Notes: generated by a model not told the origin, from the letters alone. Counted from the first letter of the stretch, positions 52,888-61,856 are shown. The stretch: 64,000 nt of DNA from an uncultured Dysgonomonas sp. (GCF_934668725.1 NZ_CAKUOF010000009.1:124001-188000); one strand, 5' to 3'. Program-made: numbers and translations.

Positions 52888-54642
52888 ATGATAAAAAAAA
52901 CATTTGGTCTAATCGGAAACAGTACGTTCCAGATCTTGTTGTTACTATTAGCAATTTGTTCTGTTATAAATGTTATTCCTGATGTTTATGATTCTCCGCG
53001 AACATCCATGCTTATTTCTATTCCTTATCTAATAATTGCTGTTGGAGTGTATGCAGTTATAAGGTCTTGGAGAATGAATATAGTAGTCACAATACCTGAT
53101 ATCATTATCCTATTTGTCGTGACAACCCTTCTCCTATCTCCTCCTGCCAATAAATTATGGGGATACGGATATATCAGTCTATGCTTACTTTATTGCTTAA
53201 TTAGAATAATACCAACTAAAATAAATTATTTCAAAGCATACTATACTGTTTTAATTGCCATATGCTTATTATCTGTAGTTGGATATTTACAGTATTTTCT
53301 GATAATTCCATCAAACAATCCGTTTTTCAGCATTACAGGGTCTTACTACAATCCCAGTATCTATGCCAATGTCCTGACATTGTTATTATCAGTGGTATTT
53401 TCTTTCTTATTTTTATATCGCGCCTATAAAAAATTAAAAAGACCTATTTATATATCAATAGGAGTCTGTTTACTTAGTATTCCTCTTTTAATACTAAGTA
53501 ATTCACGAAGCTCATGGTTTGCCATAATACTACTTCTTGGTTATCTGTTTTTTAGAACGAACAAATCAGTATGGAAAAGATTTGTTCCTACAAAAGTTAT
53601 CTGTGCGGCTCTCCTTTTAATTATTACAACCCTTTTTGTATTATATAAACTAAAACCCAATTCTGCAGATGGAAGGATTCTTATTTGGAAAGTGTCTTTC
53701 AATATGATAAAAGACAAACCTTTACTCGGATATGGCACAGACGGATTTGCTGCAAACTATATGCATTATCAAAATGAATACTTTGAAAAAGGGGGGAGTG
53801 ACAGGGAGAAATATTTAGCTAATAACAATTACCTGGCTTATAATGATCCGCTCCAGATAATAACCGAATATGGTTTAGTTGGCTTTACAATATATTTTGT
53901 TTTGATATACCTGTTATTGTTTAAAGTAAAATCAGATAAGAAGCTGTTTATCCTGTTTAAAACTTTTATAATAGGCTATCTTACATTAGGTTTATTCTCA
54001 TACCCCAATAAGGTATTTCCAATTTTAATGTGGTTGATTATTATGTTGGCCGGTATGGCTAATTGTATAAAAGAAGGAACCTTTACTGTCAATATAAATA
54101 CTAAAGCAGAGCGGGCTCTTAAAGTAACATTGGCGCTTATTCTGGTAGCTTTATTTATTAATCTGGTTTACGACCATAAAAGCTATAACAAGTTTCATAA
54201 AATATTGGCTCAACAAAAGCAGATTCCCCTTACAGACAATCTGCCTGTTTTTTTCGAATTACAGAATAGTCTATCTGGAGATGTAGGGTTTATGTCTGTC
54301 TATTCACATACGCTTTATAAATCAGGGCAAGATTCCCTTTGCTTAGAAAAGATATCGCAATGTAAACTGTTGTTTCCACAAAACAGCATATATATTACCG
54401 AAGGAGATTGCCTTAAAAGATTAGGACGCTATAAGAAGGCCGAACAAGCATATTGGTATGCTCACTATATGGTTCCTTCGAAACAAAGAGCAAGAGGACG
54501 GCTGGCTTTTCTATATAAAGAAACAGGTCGTTACCAAAAAGGTAAATACTTGGCACAAGAGATATTGAATGAAGATGTAAAAGTATATGGTTTCGATACC
54601 TACGACTTACATAAAGAAATAAAAGAAGCTTTTATGGATTAA
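52888..54642 (+). CDS. O-antigen-ligase/Wzy-like membrane protein with TPR tail
   Basis: About 585 residues from ATG 52888. Roughly 11-12 TM helices occupy residues 10-425, including the Wzy_C pattern RILIWKVSFNMIKDKPLLGYGTDGF and NDPLQIITEYGLVGFTIYF in the large periplasmic loop. The C-terminal about 150 residues are soluble and TPR-like (DCLKRLGRYKKAEQAYWYAHYMVPSKQRARGRLAFLYKETGRYQKG). Such proteins join or polymerise glycans, or glycosylate proteins. It follows the transglutaminase-like gene by four bases. Confidence 0.85.
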   Translation: MIKKTFGLIGNSTFQILLLLLAICSVINVIPDVYDSPRTSMLISIPYLIIAVGVYAVIRSWRMNIVVTIPDIIILFVVTTLLLSPPANKLWGYGYISLCLLYCLIRIIPTKINYFKAYYTVLIAICLLSVVGYLQYFLIIPSNNPFFSITGSYYNPSIYANVLTLLLSVVFSFLFLYRAYKKLKRPIYISIGVCLLSIPLLILSNSRSSWFAIILLLGYLFFRTNKSVWKRFVPTKVICAALLLIITTLFVLYKLKPNSADGRILIWKVSFNMIKDKPLLGYGTDGFAANYMHYQNEYFEKGGSDREKYLANNNYLAYNDPLQIITEYGLVGFTIYFVLIYLLLFKVKSDKKLFILFKTFIIGYLTLGLFSYPNKVFPILMWLIIMLAGMANCIKEGTFTVNINTKAERALKVTLALILVALFINLVYDHKSYNKFHKILAQQKQIPLTDNLPVFFELQNSLSGDVGFMSVYSHTLYKSGQDSLCLEKISQCKLLFPQNSIYITEGDCLKRLGRYKKAEQAYWYAHYMVPSKQRARGRLAFLYKETGRYQKGKYLAQEILNEDVKVYGFDTYDLHKEIKEAFMD

Positions 54643-54666
54643 CACAATTAAAAAATTTACTTACTT

Positions 54667-56196
54667 ATGAAGAAAACACAAAGAAAGATTTCGTGGCTAC
54701 TGCTTTCAACCTTAGCCATAAGTTTCCTTATTTATGCCTGTGTAGATGACAATCTACACAAAATGGAGGAATCTGATAAGCTAGTCTCCGGCAAAAACAA
54801 AGAATTAACAAAAGAAATGGCTGAGCAATGGTTTCTGGCCTATAACACACCTGTAGTTGAACTGAGGAGTGCAGGGGTTGACGATGGAGTTCGTACAAAA
54901 CCGAATTGGTCTAGAGCTAAGGAAAGCCGAAAAAAAAGGTATGAAGTTGTAGAGACACCTTTACTGTCAAAAGACAACATTCGCTTCCTTGATGAAGATA
55001 CAAAAAACAGGATGGATCGTTCTACTGATAACAAGTTTATACGTAATACCACACGTATGGTTGTAATTAAGGATTTACAAAGTGGAAAGGTTTGCAGTTT
55101 TTTTATGATATTTGTAGGAACCTATGATTATCTGAAAAGGACTAAGAACATGGGCAAAAACAGCTATTTTCAACGTGAAAGCGATTTTGAAGGAAAAGTG
55201 TTGTTTTATTCTCCTAAAGGAGGCCTTATAAACGGATGGCAGTATGAGAATGGAAAAATCACGGGACGGATTTCTCCAAAGAATTCCGAGAGTTCTATAT
55301 CCTTAAGAGGAGGTTATTATGATTGTTACGATGATAGTTACTTTGTAGAAACAGAATATTGTGTTACAACAGGGTACAATGATAACGAATTAGGTTTTGT
55401 TATAACCGGGGAAGATTGTATCCCCAATGGCGGTTATTACGAATCTTATCAAGTATGTGATTGGGTGGATGATGGAGATGATGATTACGGATATGTCGAT
55501 GAAGACTACTGGAATAGTAATCCGGAATATAATGGTGGAAGTTCTAGCTCTACAGATCCTTATATTAAAATATTTAAGACAACAGGGCTAGATAACAACT
55601 CACTGAATACTTTAAAAAACACCCTAAAAGAATTATCAAAACAAATAGGATATAAAGAGTTGCTAGAAGCTGCATTAAAAAAGCCGATGGCAAATATATC
55701 TATAAATACTTCGCTTAAAAATCCCGGAGGGTATTATGCGAGTACCCAATCTATGGCTTTTAGATCGAATGCAGATCTTAGAGAAGCATTTAATGAGGAA
55801 CTGATACATCATATACAAAACATTACTTATACAAATGGTATAGATCAGTATGATAATAATCGAGGAGGTTTGTGTAATATCGAGTTCGAAGCAAAAGTAC
55901 TTCAAGATATATTATGCATGATGAACACTGGAGCATGTCCTTCGTACGGGGCTACACAAGCAAATGGTAATGCCTATACCAATTGGATAGGAGATGTCTG
56001 TGATTGGGGGGAATGGATGCCAGCCCAATCAAATTTAGAAATGGCTGCTCCCGGAACAGGAGGCAAGGGTTACTGGGAGTTTTTAGAAGATTTCAATAAT
56101 GATCCCAATCGTCAAAATTACCATTCTCCTATAAACTATAATTTAGAGACAAATGTTATTAATTATTTCCAAACTGCTATTAATCAAAATAAATAA
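54667..56196 (+). CDS. Cys-rich exported lipoprotein with degenerate zincin-like motif
   Basis: A 509-residue protein with signal peptide and lipobox (SFLIYAC). It has a basic N-terminal domain, an acidic Cys-rich stretch (YDCYDDSYFVETEYC to DYGYVDEDYW) and a C-terminal domain in which NEELIHHIQN looks like an HExxH-x-x-Q zincin helix whose first His is replaced by Glu (EELIHHIQ). Another three Cys occur near the end (ILCMMNTGACPSYG, GDVCDWGEW). Family not recognised; may be a surface or secreted protein processed with its operon partners (inference). Confidence 0.65.
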   Translation: MKKTQRKISWLLLSTLAISFLIYACVDDNLHKMEESDKLVSGKNKELTKEMAEQWFLAYNTPVVELRSAGVDDGVRTKPNWSRAKESRKKRYEVVETPLLSKDNIRFLDEDTKNRMDRSTDNKFIRNTTRMVVIKDLQSGKVCSFFMIFVGTYDYLKRTKNMGKNSYFQRESDFEGKVLFYSPKGGLINGWQYENGKITGRISPKNSESSISLRGGYYDCYDDSYFVETEYCVTTGYNDNELGFVITGEDCIPNGGYYESYQVCDWVDDGDDDYGYVDEDYWNSNPEYNGGSSSSTDPYIKIFKTTGLDNNSLNTLKNTLKELSKQIGYKELLEAALKKPMANISINTSLKNPGGYYASTQSMAFRSNADLREAFNEELIHHIQNITYTNGIDQYDNNRGGLCNIEFEAKVLQDILCMMNTGACPSYGATQANGNAYTNWIGDVCDWGEWMPAQSNLEMAAPGTGGKGYWEFLEDFNNDPNRQNYHSPINYNLETNVINYFQTAINQNK

Positions 56197-56203
56197 TATA
56201 ACT

Positions 56204-56671
56204 ATGAAAAAGTTAAGTATATTGCTGTTCGTCCTCTTTATGGCTTATAGCGGTTCAATATTTAGTCAGAAAAAAGAGTTAAAATTCAAAAATGAGATCT
56301 ATATTTATGATATAGAAAATGTGTGTATATATAATAAAGCAAACCGGATAAAAGGCCAAATACCATGTCAGTTTTCTGTCGAAACAGATTTATCCTTTCC
56401 GTATATATTAAAAGGAGTATTGACTGAGCATCAATTGCAGGAGCTTAGAGTAAAAAAAGCAAGACTTCCAGTTATACTCTACTGTAATGAAAGAGGAGAA
56501 ATATTAGAGCTAAAGTTCATTCTTACAAGAATAGGTTTGGAAGATATAACATTACCAACCATCAATAGCATTGAAAAAGCATTGCAAGGAAAACAGTTTA
56601 AACTCCGAAATACTTGTCCTGATGTTGAATATTACATGCTTACTAAAGTAATTAAGTTCAACGAAATTTAG
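56204..56671 (+). CDS. Small exported protein of unknown function
   Basis: A 155-residue protein from ATG 56204 with a signal peptide (ILLFVLFMAYSGSIFS) and a beta-rich mature part (YIYDIENVCIYNKANRIKGQIPC, then LPVILYCNERGEILELKFIL) with three Cys. It starts seven bases after the previous stop and ends the operon; a hairpin follows. Family not recognised. Confidence 0.6.
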   Translation: MKKLSILLFVLFMAYSGSIFSQKKELKFKNEIYIYDIENVCIYNKANRIKGQIPCQFSVETDLSFPYILKGVLTEHQLQELRVKKARLPVILYCNERGEILELKFILTRIGLEDITLPTINSIEKALQGKQFKLRNTCPDVEYYMLTKVIKFNEI

Positions 56672-57048
56672 AGTTACTTACTATATATATCCATAAAAGC
56701 TTTTCACCAGTGGAGATAATTCCTTCACTGGTGATGTTTATACCCTAAATATATTACAGACAATCGTTGAAATTAATTGTGCAAAAGATATGAAATCTAA
56801 AAAAATAAACAACTTGAAAATCATATTGGGCAGTGTCTCGGGAAGAATTTAATAATCTTAACAAGGGAAGGTATTAGAAATCACATTTGGTCTCACAAAA
56901 ATAAATTCTAACGAAGAGAATTTAACTATTATTGATATGATTGAGAAAGAATTAGTAGGAAGGTACATTAAAAAGTACATGTCCGAATGTAAAGTTCTAT
57001 AATTTCACAATGATAGCTCATTTCAGAGCTTTTTAGAATTAATATATT
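56672..57048. other. Gene-free interval with terminator
   Basis: A hairpin (TCACCAGTG 56704-56712, CACTGGTGA 56726-56734) ends the envelope locus. The rest, to 57048, has short open stretches without family pattern and may be decayed sequence. Confidence 0.5.
56704..56734 (+). terminator. Hairpin terminator of the envelope locus
   Basis: A perfect 9-bp stem with a 13-base loop, 32 bases after the last stop. Confidence 0.65.
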
Positions 57049-57276
57049 TCAAATATCCATAAAAGTAAAAGCATATTTATCCTGCAAGTATTTTTCAAGC
57101 CATGAAGGGTTGAATTCTTCTACAGTAAATAAATCCAGATCAATGCTTTTCCTGTGTCCGATAAGCAATGACAAAGCAGTACCTCCGGCCAATGAGAATT
57201 GATCGAATACGGTATCACTCATAATAGATTTTAAGAGTTCATAAGTACCTGTCTCGACTGTTTGCGTATGTAACAT
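57049..57276 (-). pseudogene. Truncated AbiEii-type nucleotidyltransferase
   Basis: A 75-residue product: FSLAGGTALSLLIGHRKSIDLDLFT is the signature of AbiEii/AbiGii toxin nucleotidyltransferases (GGTALSL and the DxDLF Asp pair). Normal members have 200-300 residues, so about two thirds are missing at the C-terminus. It overlaps the upstream gene by 46 bases, the usual arrangement with its antitoxin. Probably non-functional. Confidence 0.75.
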
Positions 57277-57557
57277 TTGAGATCCTCCTTTTTTAAGTTA
57301 AAAGCAGTACAAACAAAAGCAATATCTTTATCGGAAAGGATCAATACTTCATCCCGTATGATGCTTCTGACTCCATCCATTCCTCCGTAAAGAGCGAACA
57401 GGGCATAATAATCTTCATCCCAGCCCCTTTCTATGACACGTTCGACCACCAGGGCACGCATATACTGCCAGTCAAAACTGCAAAGGTCATATTCCCACAA
57501 TAAACTGTGCCTTACCTTTGGCTGGTGTTTGATTTGTTCTTTCCAGTCAGACCACAT
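57231..57557 (-). CDS. DUF6922-like protein, partner of the AbiEii remnant
   Basis: A 108-residue protein (HSLLWEYDLCSFDWQYMRALVVERVIERGWDEDYYALFALYGG, then FVCTAFNLKKEDLKCY). This small helical protein regularly precedes AbiEii-type genes in Bacteroidota and is the presumed antitoxin. It is intact while the partner is truncated. Confidence 0.65.
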   Translation of the reverse strand: MWSDWKEQIKHQPKVRHSLLWEYDLCSFDWQYMRALVVERVIERGWDEDYYALFALYGGMDGVRSIIRDEVLILSDKDIAFVCTAFNLKKEDLKCYIRKQSRQVLMNS

Positions 57558-57867
57558 ACAACATTTTTTTATTTGTTAGAACAAAAATAAGTATTTCTAT
57601 CCGAATGGTTCCTATTATAAAGAGTTAATTGCTATTGTCATGCTGCTTCTATCCATGATTAAACAAAATTGATTAAATAATGATTTTCATATTTATCCGT
57701 CCACGAATGAACAGCAAGCCGGTAAAATGCCAAAGCCTAAGCCCTGACAGGTTTTCCTTAACAGAAAAAGCTTTGTCTTATTAACCATTGCTTGCTGTGT
57801 GATAAAAGTTACCGGATAAAAAGAAAAAAATAGTCGGGTTTGGGTTAGCTTAGTCCACATCTGAAGT
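57558..57867. other. Short gene-free interval
   Basis: About 310 bases between the HTH pair and the AbiEii remnant; AT-rich, no gene or repeat recognised beyond one weak similarity (GCAAGCCG near 57,712) to sequence near 40,262. Confidence 0.4.
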
Positions 57868-58164
57868 TCACTGCCATCCTTTACGGTAGTTTTCCTCCAG
57901 TAGCTTCTGTATATCGCTTTCCCTATAAAGTACCTTACCTCCTAATTGGATATAAGGTATTTTCCCTGTAGTGCGATAATCCTGCAAGGTTCTGCGACTG
58001 ACCTTTAGCCTGTCCGAGACTTCAGGATCGCTCAGAAAACGTTCCCCGTTTAGTGTCGGCTTGCATCCTGTCAGAGCGGCTTCGATCTTGTCCAGCATCC
58101 TGTCCAATGAACTAAAGAATCTTTTTATACGATCGTTTTCTCTTGTAATAATTTCATTGCTCAT
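57868..58164 (-). CDS. Excisionase-like HTH protein (pair 2, second gene)
   Basis: A 98-residue protein: coiled N-terminus (RIKRFFSSLDRMLDKIEAAL), CKPTLNGERFLSDPEVSDRL and HTH/wing RRTLQDYRTTGKIPYIQLGGKVLYRESDIQKLLEENY. Paralogue of the product of 38901-39191. The upstream gene of the pair ends one base before its start. Confidence 0.85.
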   Translation of the reverse strand: MSNEIITRENDRIKRFFSSLDRMLDKIEAALTGCKPTLNGERFLSDPEVSDRLKVSRRTLQDYRTTGKIPYIQLGGKVLYRESDIQKLLEENYRKGWQ

Positions 58165-58165
58165 A

Positions 58166-58444
58166 CTACTTTGATTTTAATTTGTTAATAACTGATTCCA
58201 CATCTTCCGGCTTGTAGAATATTTTATGGTTGATCTGGGTAAAAGAGAGTGTACCGTTATCCCGGTAGGTTTGTAGGGTACGTTTCGAGATGTTAAGTAT
58301 CCGGCATACATCCTGATTATCCAGCCAGCGGTGAAGACCTTTGTCCTGATGATCCCCGCACAGGTTTTCCACTTTTTGAATAAAGGCTTCAAAACGGTTC
58401 ATCATCGCGTCAAAAGCTCCGGATTCAATGTTTATTACTTCCAT
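58166..58444 (-). CDS. Excisionase/MerR-like HTH protein (pair 2, first gene)
   Basis: A 92-residue protein with helical N-terminus (GAFDAMMNRFEAFIQKVENLC) and RWLDNQDVCRILNISKRTLQTYRDNGTLSFTQINHKIFYKPEDVESVI. Paralogue of the product of 38580-38897. With the second gene it likely regulates the adjacent tra/mob module. Upstream lies a 20-bp tandem duplication (58567-58606). Confidence 0.85.
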   Translation of the reverse strand: MEVINIESGAFDAMMNRFEAFIQKVENLCGDHQDKGLHRWLDNQDVCRILNISKRTLQTYRDNGTLSFTQINHKIFYKPEDVESVINKLKSK

Positions 58445-58566
58445 ATGAATTCTTTTTTAATTAATAAAATTCGTTTACAATCGCAATATATACCACTAAA
58501 TGGTAAGTTTTTCCTATGTGACGTAATTTGTCCTGTTTAGGCGTAATTTGTCATACTTAGACATTC

Positions 58567-58606
58567 TGTCTTTTCCTGAAAATGGTTGTCTTTTCCTGAA
58601 AATGGT
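58567..58606. repeat. 20-bp perfect tandem duplication
   Basis: Two adjacent copies of TGTCTTTTCCTGAAAATGGT. They lie about 120 bases upstream of HTH pair 2 and may be binding sites for it. Confidence 0.8.
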
Positions 58607-58765
58607 TGACAATAAAAAGTGTAAACCAATGGACGGACAAAGAAAGAACTAATCCGGGAGTGTTTTCCGGGTTTACAGCCTGATGGTAGCCAGTGGCTCC
58701 GGTTTGGAAGCCGATGGCATCGCCATTGGATTTATTCTATACCATATGGATTGTATAATATAATT

Positions 58766-58805
58766 GATAATCAGCCTACGAAAATTAATCCGTAGGCTGA
58801 TTATC
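58766..58805 (-). terminator. Terminator of the tra-like operon
   Basis: A perfect 15-bp stem (58766-58780 with 58791-58805) and a 10-base loop, 44 bases past the stop of the minus-strand gene at 58849. Confidence 0.75.
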
Positions 58806-58848
58806 ATTGTCTATCCCTTATCTATTTCCTATTCTTTACCGGAATTGC

Positions 58849-59439
58849 TTACTGTCTTATAAACTTGCGGTATGCTTCATTTCTGACCGACTCATAAGGG
58901 CTGCTGTCTTCTATCCGGTCCAGAGCCAGCAGGATGCGTTCCTGGGCACGGGGAATACGGGTGATCAGTTGTTCGAAGAAATCCGTATTGCATAGCCTGA
59001 AAGCTGTCTCTACCGAAGTTTTCCGGCCTTCGTAGCCAACCTCTTTTCCCGTAGCCAGGTTTGCCATTGTTTCAAGATCATCCCATATCACCCCGGAATC
59101 TCCCTGATCCATCATCCGTGCCTGGGAGATAGCGGCAACAAAGTTCTTATGCATCAATTCTTCCAACAGCTCTTTGCTGACAAGCGAACGGGCTACACTC
59201 ACACGCAGGTCATAGCTGTTTTCTTCGATGTAATGTGAGGCTTTCCTTAGTTTCTGGGATATAAAGCCGGCTATTATCTTAAATAACTTTACCTGTTGTT
59301 TCTTCATGGCTTCATATAGATCCGATGCCATACTGCAGTGCATATCCACGAATGCCTTTCGAAGCGATGGACTGCTCAGAAACAATCCGGTCCAGAGCCA
59401 CAGGTTTATCACTACAAGTATTTTTATAAATGTATCCAT
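58849..59439 (-). CDS. Unknown transfer-region protein with N-terminal membrane helix
   Basis: A 196-residue protein with one N-terminal hydrophobic helix (IKILVVINLWLWTGLFLSS) and a helical cytoplasmic or periplasmic body (LRVSVARSLVSKELLEELMHKNFVAAISQARMMDQGD, FFEQLITRIPRAQERILLALDRIE). It overlaps the DUF3408 stop by one base. Its place in a ParA-DUF3408-x series corresponds to the early tra genes of CTnDOT-type elements; function unknown. Confidence 0.65.
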   Translation of the reverse strand: MDTFIKILVVINLWLWTGLFLSSPSLRKAFVDMHCSMASDLYEAMKKQQVKLFKIIAGFISQKLRKASHYIEENSYDLRVSVARSLVSKELLEELMHKNFVAAISQARMMDQGDSGVIWDDLETMANLATGKEVGYEGRKTSVETAFRLCNTDFFEQLITRIPRAQERILLALDRIEDSSPYESVRNEAYRKFIRQ

Positions 59440-59927
59440 TATTCTGTCGGATTAAGATTGTTTGTACGGTAAATAGTATCTATATCTTCTCTGAAGGTTT
59501 CCAGGTGGTTCAGGATGATATTTTCCACATAACTACTGATGGTAGCTTTGGATTCGTCCATCAGGTGAACGATACGCATCAGCCTGCGATGGGTGGCAGC
59601 CGTAATATAGAGGGGTTTGCGGTGGGTAAAGTCCACACGCACAAAGAACACATCCTGATAGTCATCCTGGGTTTTACGTTTTTTCTTTCCGGGAATTTTA
59701 GATGAAGGCAGTTCTGTTGATATCGATGTTGTTGATGCAGGTGGATTATCAGGTTCCATCTTCGCAGGATCTGAACCATCCGCGACTACATCGACAGGTA
59801 TTGTATCTACAGGCTCTGCTAATTTTTCTTCCTGCCCTGTTTTGTGTACAGGCTGATCCAGATCGATGCCTTTATGTGCCGATTTGAGTAGGTCTTCGTA
59901 TCTATTTGTTGTTTTATCTGCTGCCAT
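59439..59927 (-). CDS. DUF3408 conjugative-transposon protein (TraB-like)
   Basis: A 162-residue protein: low-complexity acidic/proline N-terminal half (about residues 1-85), then the DUF3408 domain FFVRVDFTHRKPLYITAATHRRLMRIVHLMDESKATISSYVENIILNHLETF, a ribbon-helix-helix-like fold. In conjugative transposons it follows the ParA-like protein, as here (one base overlap on both sides). It probably binds DNA and supports partition or transfer. Confidence 0.87.
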   Translation of the reverse strand: MAADKTTNRYEDLLKSAHKGIDLDQPVHKTGQEEKLAEPVDTIPVDVVADGSDPAKMEPDNPPASTTSISTELPSSKIPGKKKRKTQDDYQDVFFVRVDFTHRKPLYITAATHRRLMRIVHLMDESKATISSYVENIILNHLETFREDIDTIYRTNNLNPTE

Positions 59928-60703
59928 TAGACCTGAGGTTTTAAGTGAATAATTTCCAGTATTTCATCGACCAACAGATCCAGGTTACTGCCTTTGACCA
60001 AATTCTTATCGGCAGGAAAGATGGTGGAGAGAAAGACGGCATCGCTGCCCTCCAGAGATTGTTCTTTGTCGTAGCGGACGGATTGGGGTATAGCTGTCTG
60101 CATCAGGGATAAGCCGAACTCCCGGATAACGCTTTTGTAATGGGTGAGCCATTCTTTTTTGATACGCCCGTCGATACGGTTCCAGAATAAGTGGATAGCT
60201 TTTAGCTTTATATCCGTATGTTCCCGGATCAACTCGCTGGCGGGAATAATAAACGAGAGGGTACTTTCCATCGAGAGCCGGGAAGGAGACATCGGTACAA
60301 AAACATAATCCATGCCCATAAAAGTAGTAATCACACCCTCGTTGTTGATGGTGCCGGGCAGGTCGAAAAAGACCACATCATAAGCGGCAACCTCTTCTGA
60401 TAAAAATGCTTGTGCTCTGGTTATAGCCTCTTCGGGCTTGGCACAGACAATAGGATAGGTTTGCTTTCCCATTGATTCGAACAGGGAGATAGCTTTGGAC
60501 TGGTAATGCAGGTTGGTCTCTAATTGACGGATCTCCCGTTTACGCATCTCATAGACACTGCACTGCGGGTAGTCGCAGTCCATCACGGCGACATTCAATC
60601 CTTTCTGATAATGTAACAGGCTTGCTGCCAGCACGGTGAAGGTACTTTTACCTACTCCTCCCTTCTGGGTAGAGAAAGCGATAAATAAAGGTTTTTGTTT
60701 CAT
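59927..60703 (-). CDS. ParA/MinD-family ATPase of the transfer region (TraA-like)
   Basis: A 258-residue ATPase with the deviant Walker A KGGVGKSTF (14-22), VAVMDCDYPQCSVYEMR, VVFFDLPGTINNEGVI and a C-terminal helical region. This is the ParA-type protein that opens the tra operon of Bacteroides conjugative transposons. The operon has only three genes here; traE-traQ homologues are not in the window. Confidence 0.9.
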   Translation of the reverse strand: MKQKPLFIAFSTQKGGVGKSTFTVLAASLLHYQKGLNVAVMDCDYPQCSVYEMRKREIRQLETNLHYQSKAISLFESMGKQTYPIVCAKPEEAITRAQAFLSEEVAAYDVVFFDLPGTINNEGVITTFMGMDYVFVPMSPSRLSMESTLSFIIPASELIREHTDIKLKAIHLFWNRIDGRIKKEWLTHYKSVIREFGLSLMQTAIPQSVRYDKEQSLEGSDAVFLSTIFPADKNLVKGSNLDLLVDEILEIIHLKPQV

Positions 60704-61440
60704 ACGAATTGACAGTTTTAAAATTAGACATATTATTATTTAGAAAATTTTCAGTTTTTACTTCTTGATTGAAAGTCAGGATGACTATCTTATTTTCAAT
60801 TCATCTTATTTTCAATAAAATACTAAAACGATCAACCTTTCGTGTTGTGAAATTTTCATTCTTGTTTTCAAATTACCAAACAATCAACTTTTCAAGTTTG
60901 ATAATTATCAGATTGCCAAAACTGAAAGACAACTTGAAGAATATCAGGTTTGCAAACTCTCAGATTTTACTATTTTACAGACAGATTAAAATCAGTCAAT
61001 TTTGCTACTGGTAAAAACTGCAAATTATAAGTTTATCAAACTTTCAGATACGAATATATAACAACTTATTAATCAGTATGTCATATTGGATTCCATTGCA
61101 TTAAACGGCTTTATTTTGCACAGAGAATAGGAAAGGAAGCGAGTGTCCGGGTGATTGTATTGAAAGAAATCGGAATTTACAAGTTGGAATATTTTACTGA
61201 TTTATCGGTATGGCAGATCGAAGAAGTTCGCACCGGTATTTTTTGTATTTGAAATGGTAATATATAGCGAGTCCCGGCAGATGAATCCGATCGGGGAAAG
61301 CAAGAGTATTTCAAGAAATATTATTATTTAATTCGTGGTCTGTTTCATTAAAATAACAGACTTATGAAAAAGAAAAAAATAGTATTAGCGGCCTCTTATC
61401 CAAGCCGCATTTAAAAAAATGATGTAACAATTAAATGTCC
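60704..61440. other. AT-rich intergenic region with degenerate repeats
   Basis: No gene is seen. From about 60,770 to 61,080 related words recur in varied order: ATCAACCTTTCG, ATCAACTTTTCAAG, TATCAGATTGCC, TATCAGGTTTGC, CAAACTCTCAG and TATCAAACTTTCAG. They resemble decayed iterons of about 20-30 bases. A 16-codon frame at 61,364 (MKKKKIVLAASYPSRI) is too short to call. The region separates divergent tra and mob operons, a place where control sites or an origin would be expected. Confidence 0.4.
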
Positions 61441-61856
61441 GGACTGTATGGTTTTATGTTCCGGAGGGTGTTTAACGGTTGCCGCCAATTCAAAAAATAA
61501 AGAGACTACCACCTTTTTATTTTTTTCTCGTCGTCAAAGGAGCAAGGTAATCGCACGGGTTACCCGAAAATCGCTCCGCACATTTTCGGACAACCTTCGT
61601 GCATACCTTGCCCTTGCAGGGGGCTGTGACCACGCAGAGGATAAATCCGGTACCCTTAGGATTTATCATCCGCTTCAAAACACGCTCACGTTGGTCGCCT
61701 GTTCTGAGGTCACTGGGCAGCCTGCGGATTTCGCTCCCGACGGTCGCAAAAGATCCGGGCTGCGTGCGCAGACTCCACTTCATCTCCCGGTGGTCGATTA
61801 CGTTACGTCCCGCTCAGATGCAAATGGGCATCTTATAATTATTCATAATAGTAAAA
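61440..61856. other. GC-rich conserved-looking block upstream of mob genes, candidate oriT
   Basis: About 420 bases of higher GC directly precede the MobC/relaxase genes. Open frames occur on both strands (for example 61448-61876 and 61517-61783) but read as low-quality proteins, so I treat it as non-coding. In Bacteroides elements oriT lies next to the mobilisation genes, so this is the obvious place to look; no nick site is asserted. Confidence 0.45.

Larger units (their letters stand above)
58445..58848. promoter_or_regulatory. Control region with repeats, and tra terminator
   Basis: Holds GTAATTTGTC twice (58524-58533 and 58541-58550), the 20-bp unit TGTCTTTTCCTGAAAATGGT in tandem (58567-58586, 58587-58606), and a hairpin at 58766-58805 that probably ends the tra operon. 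No gene is seen. Confidence 0.55.
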
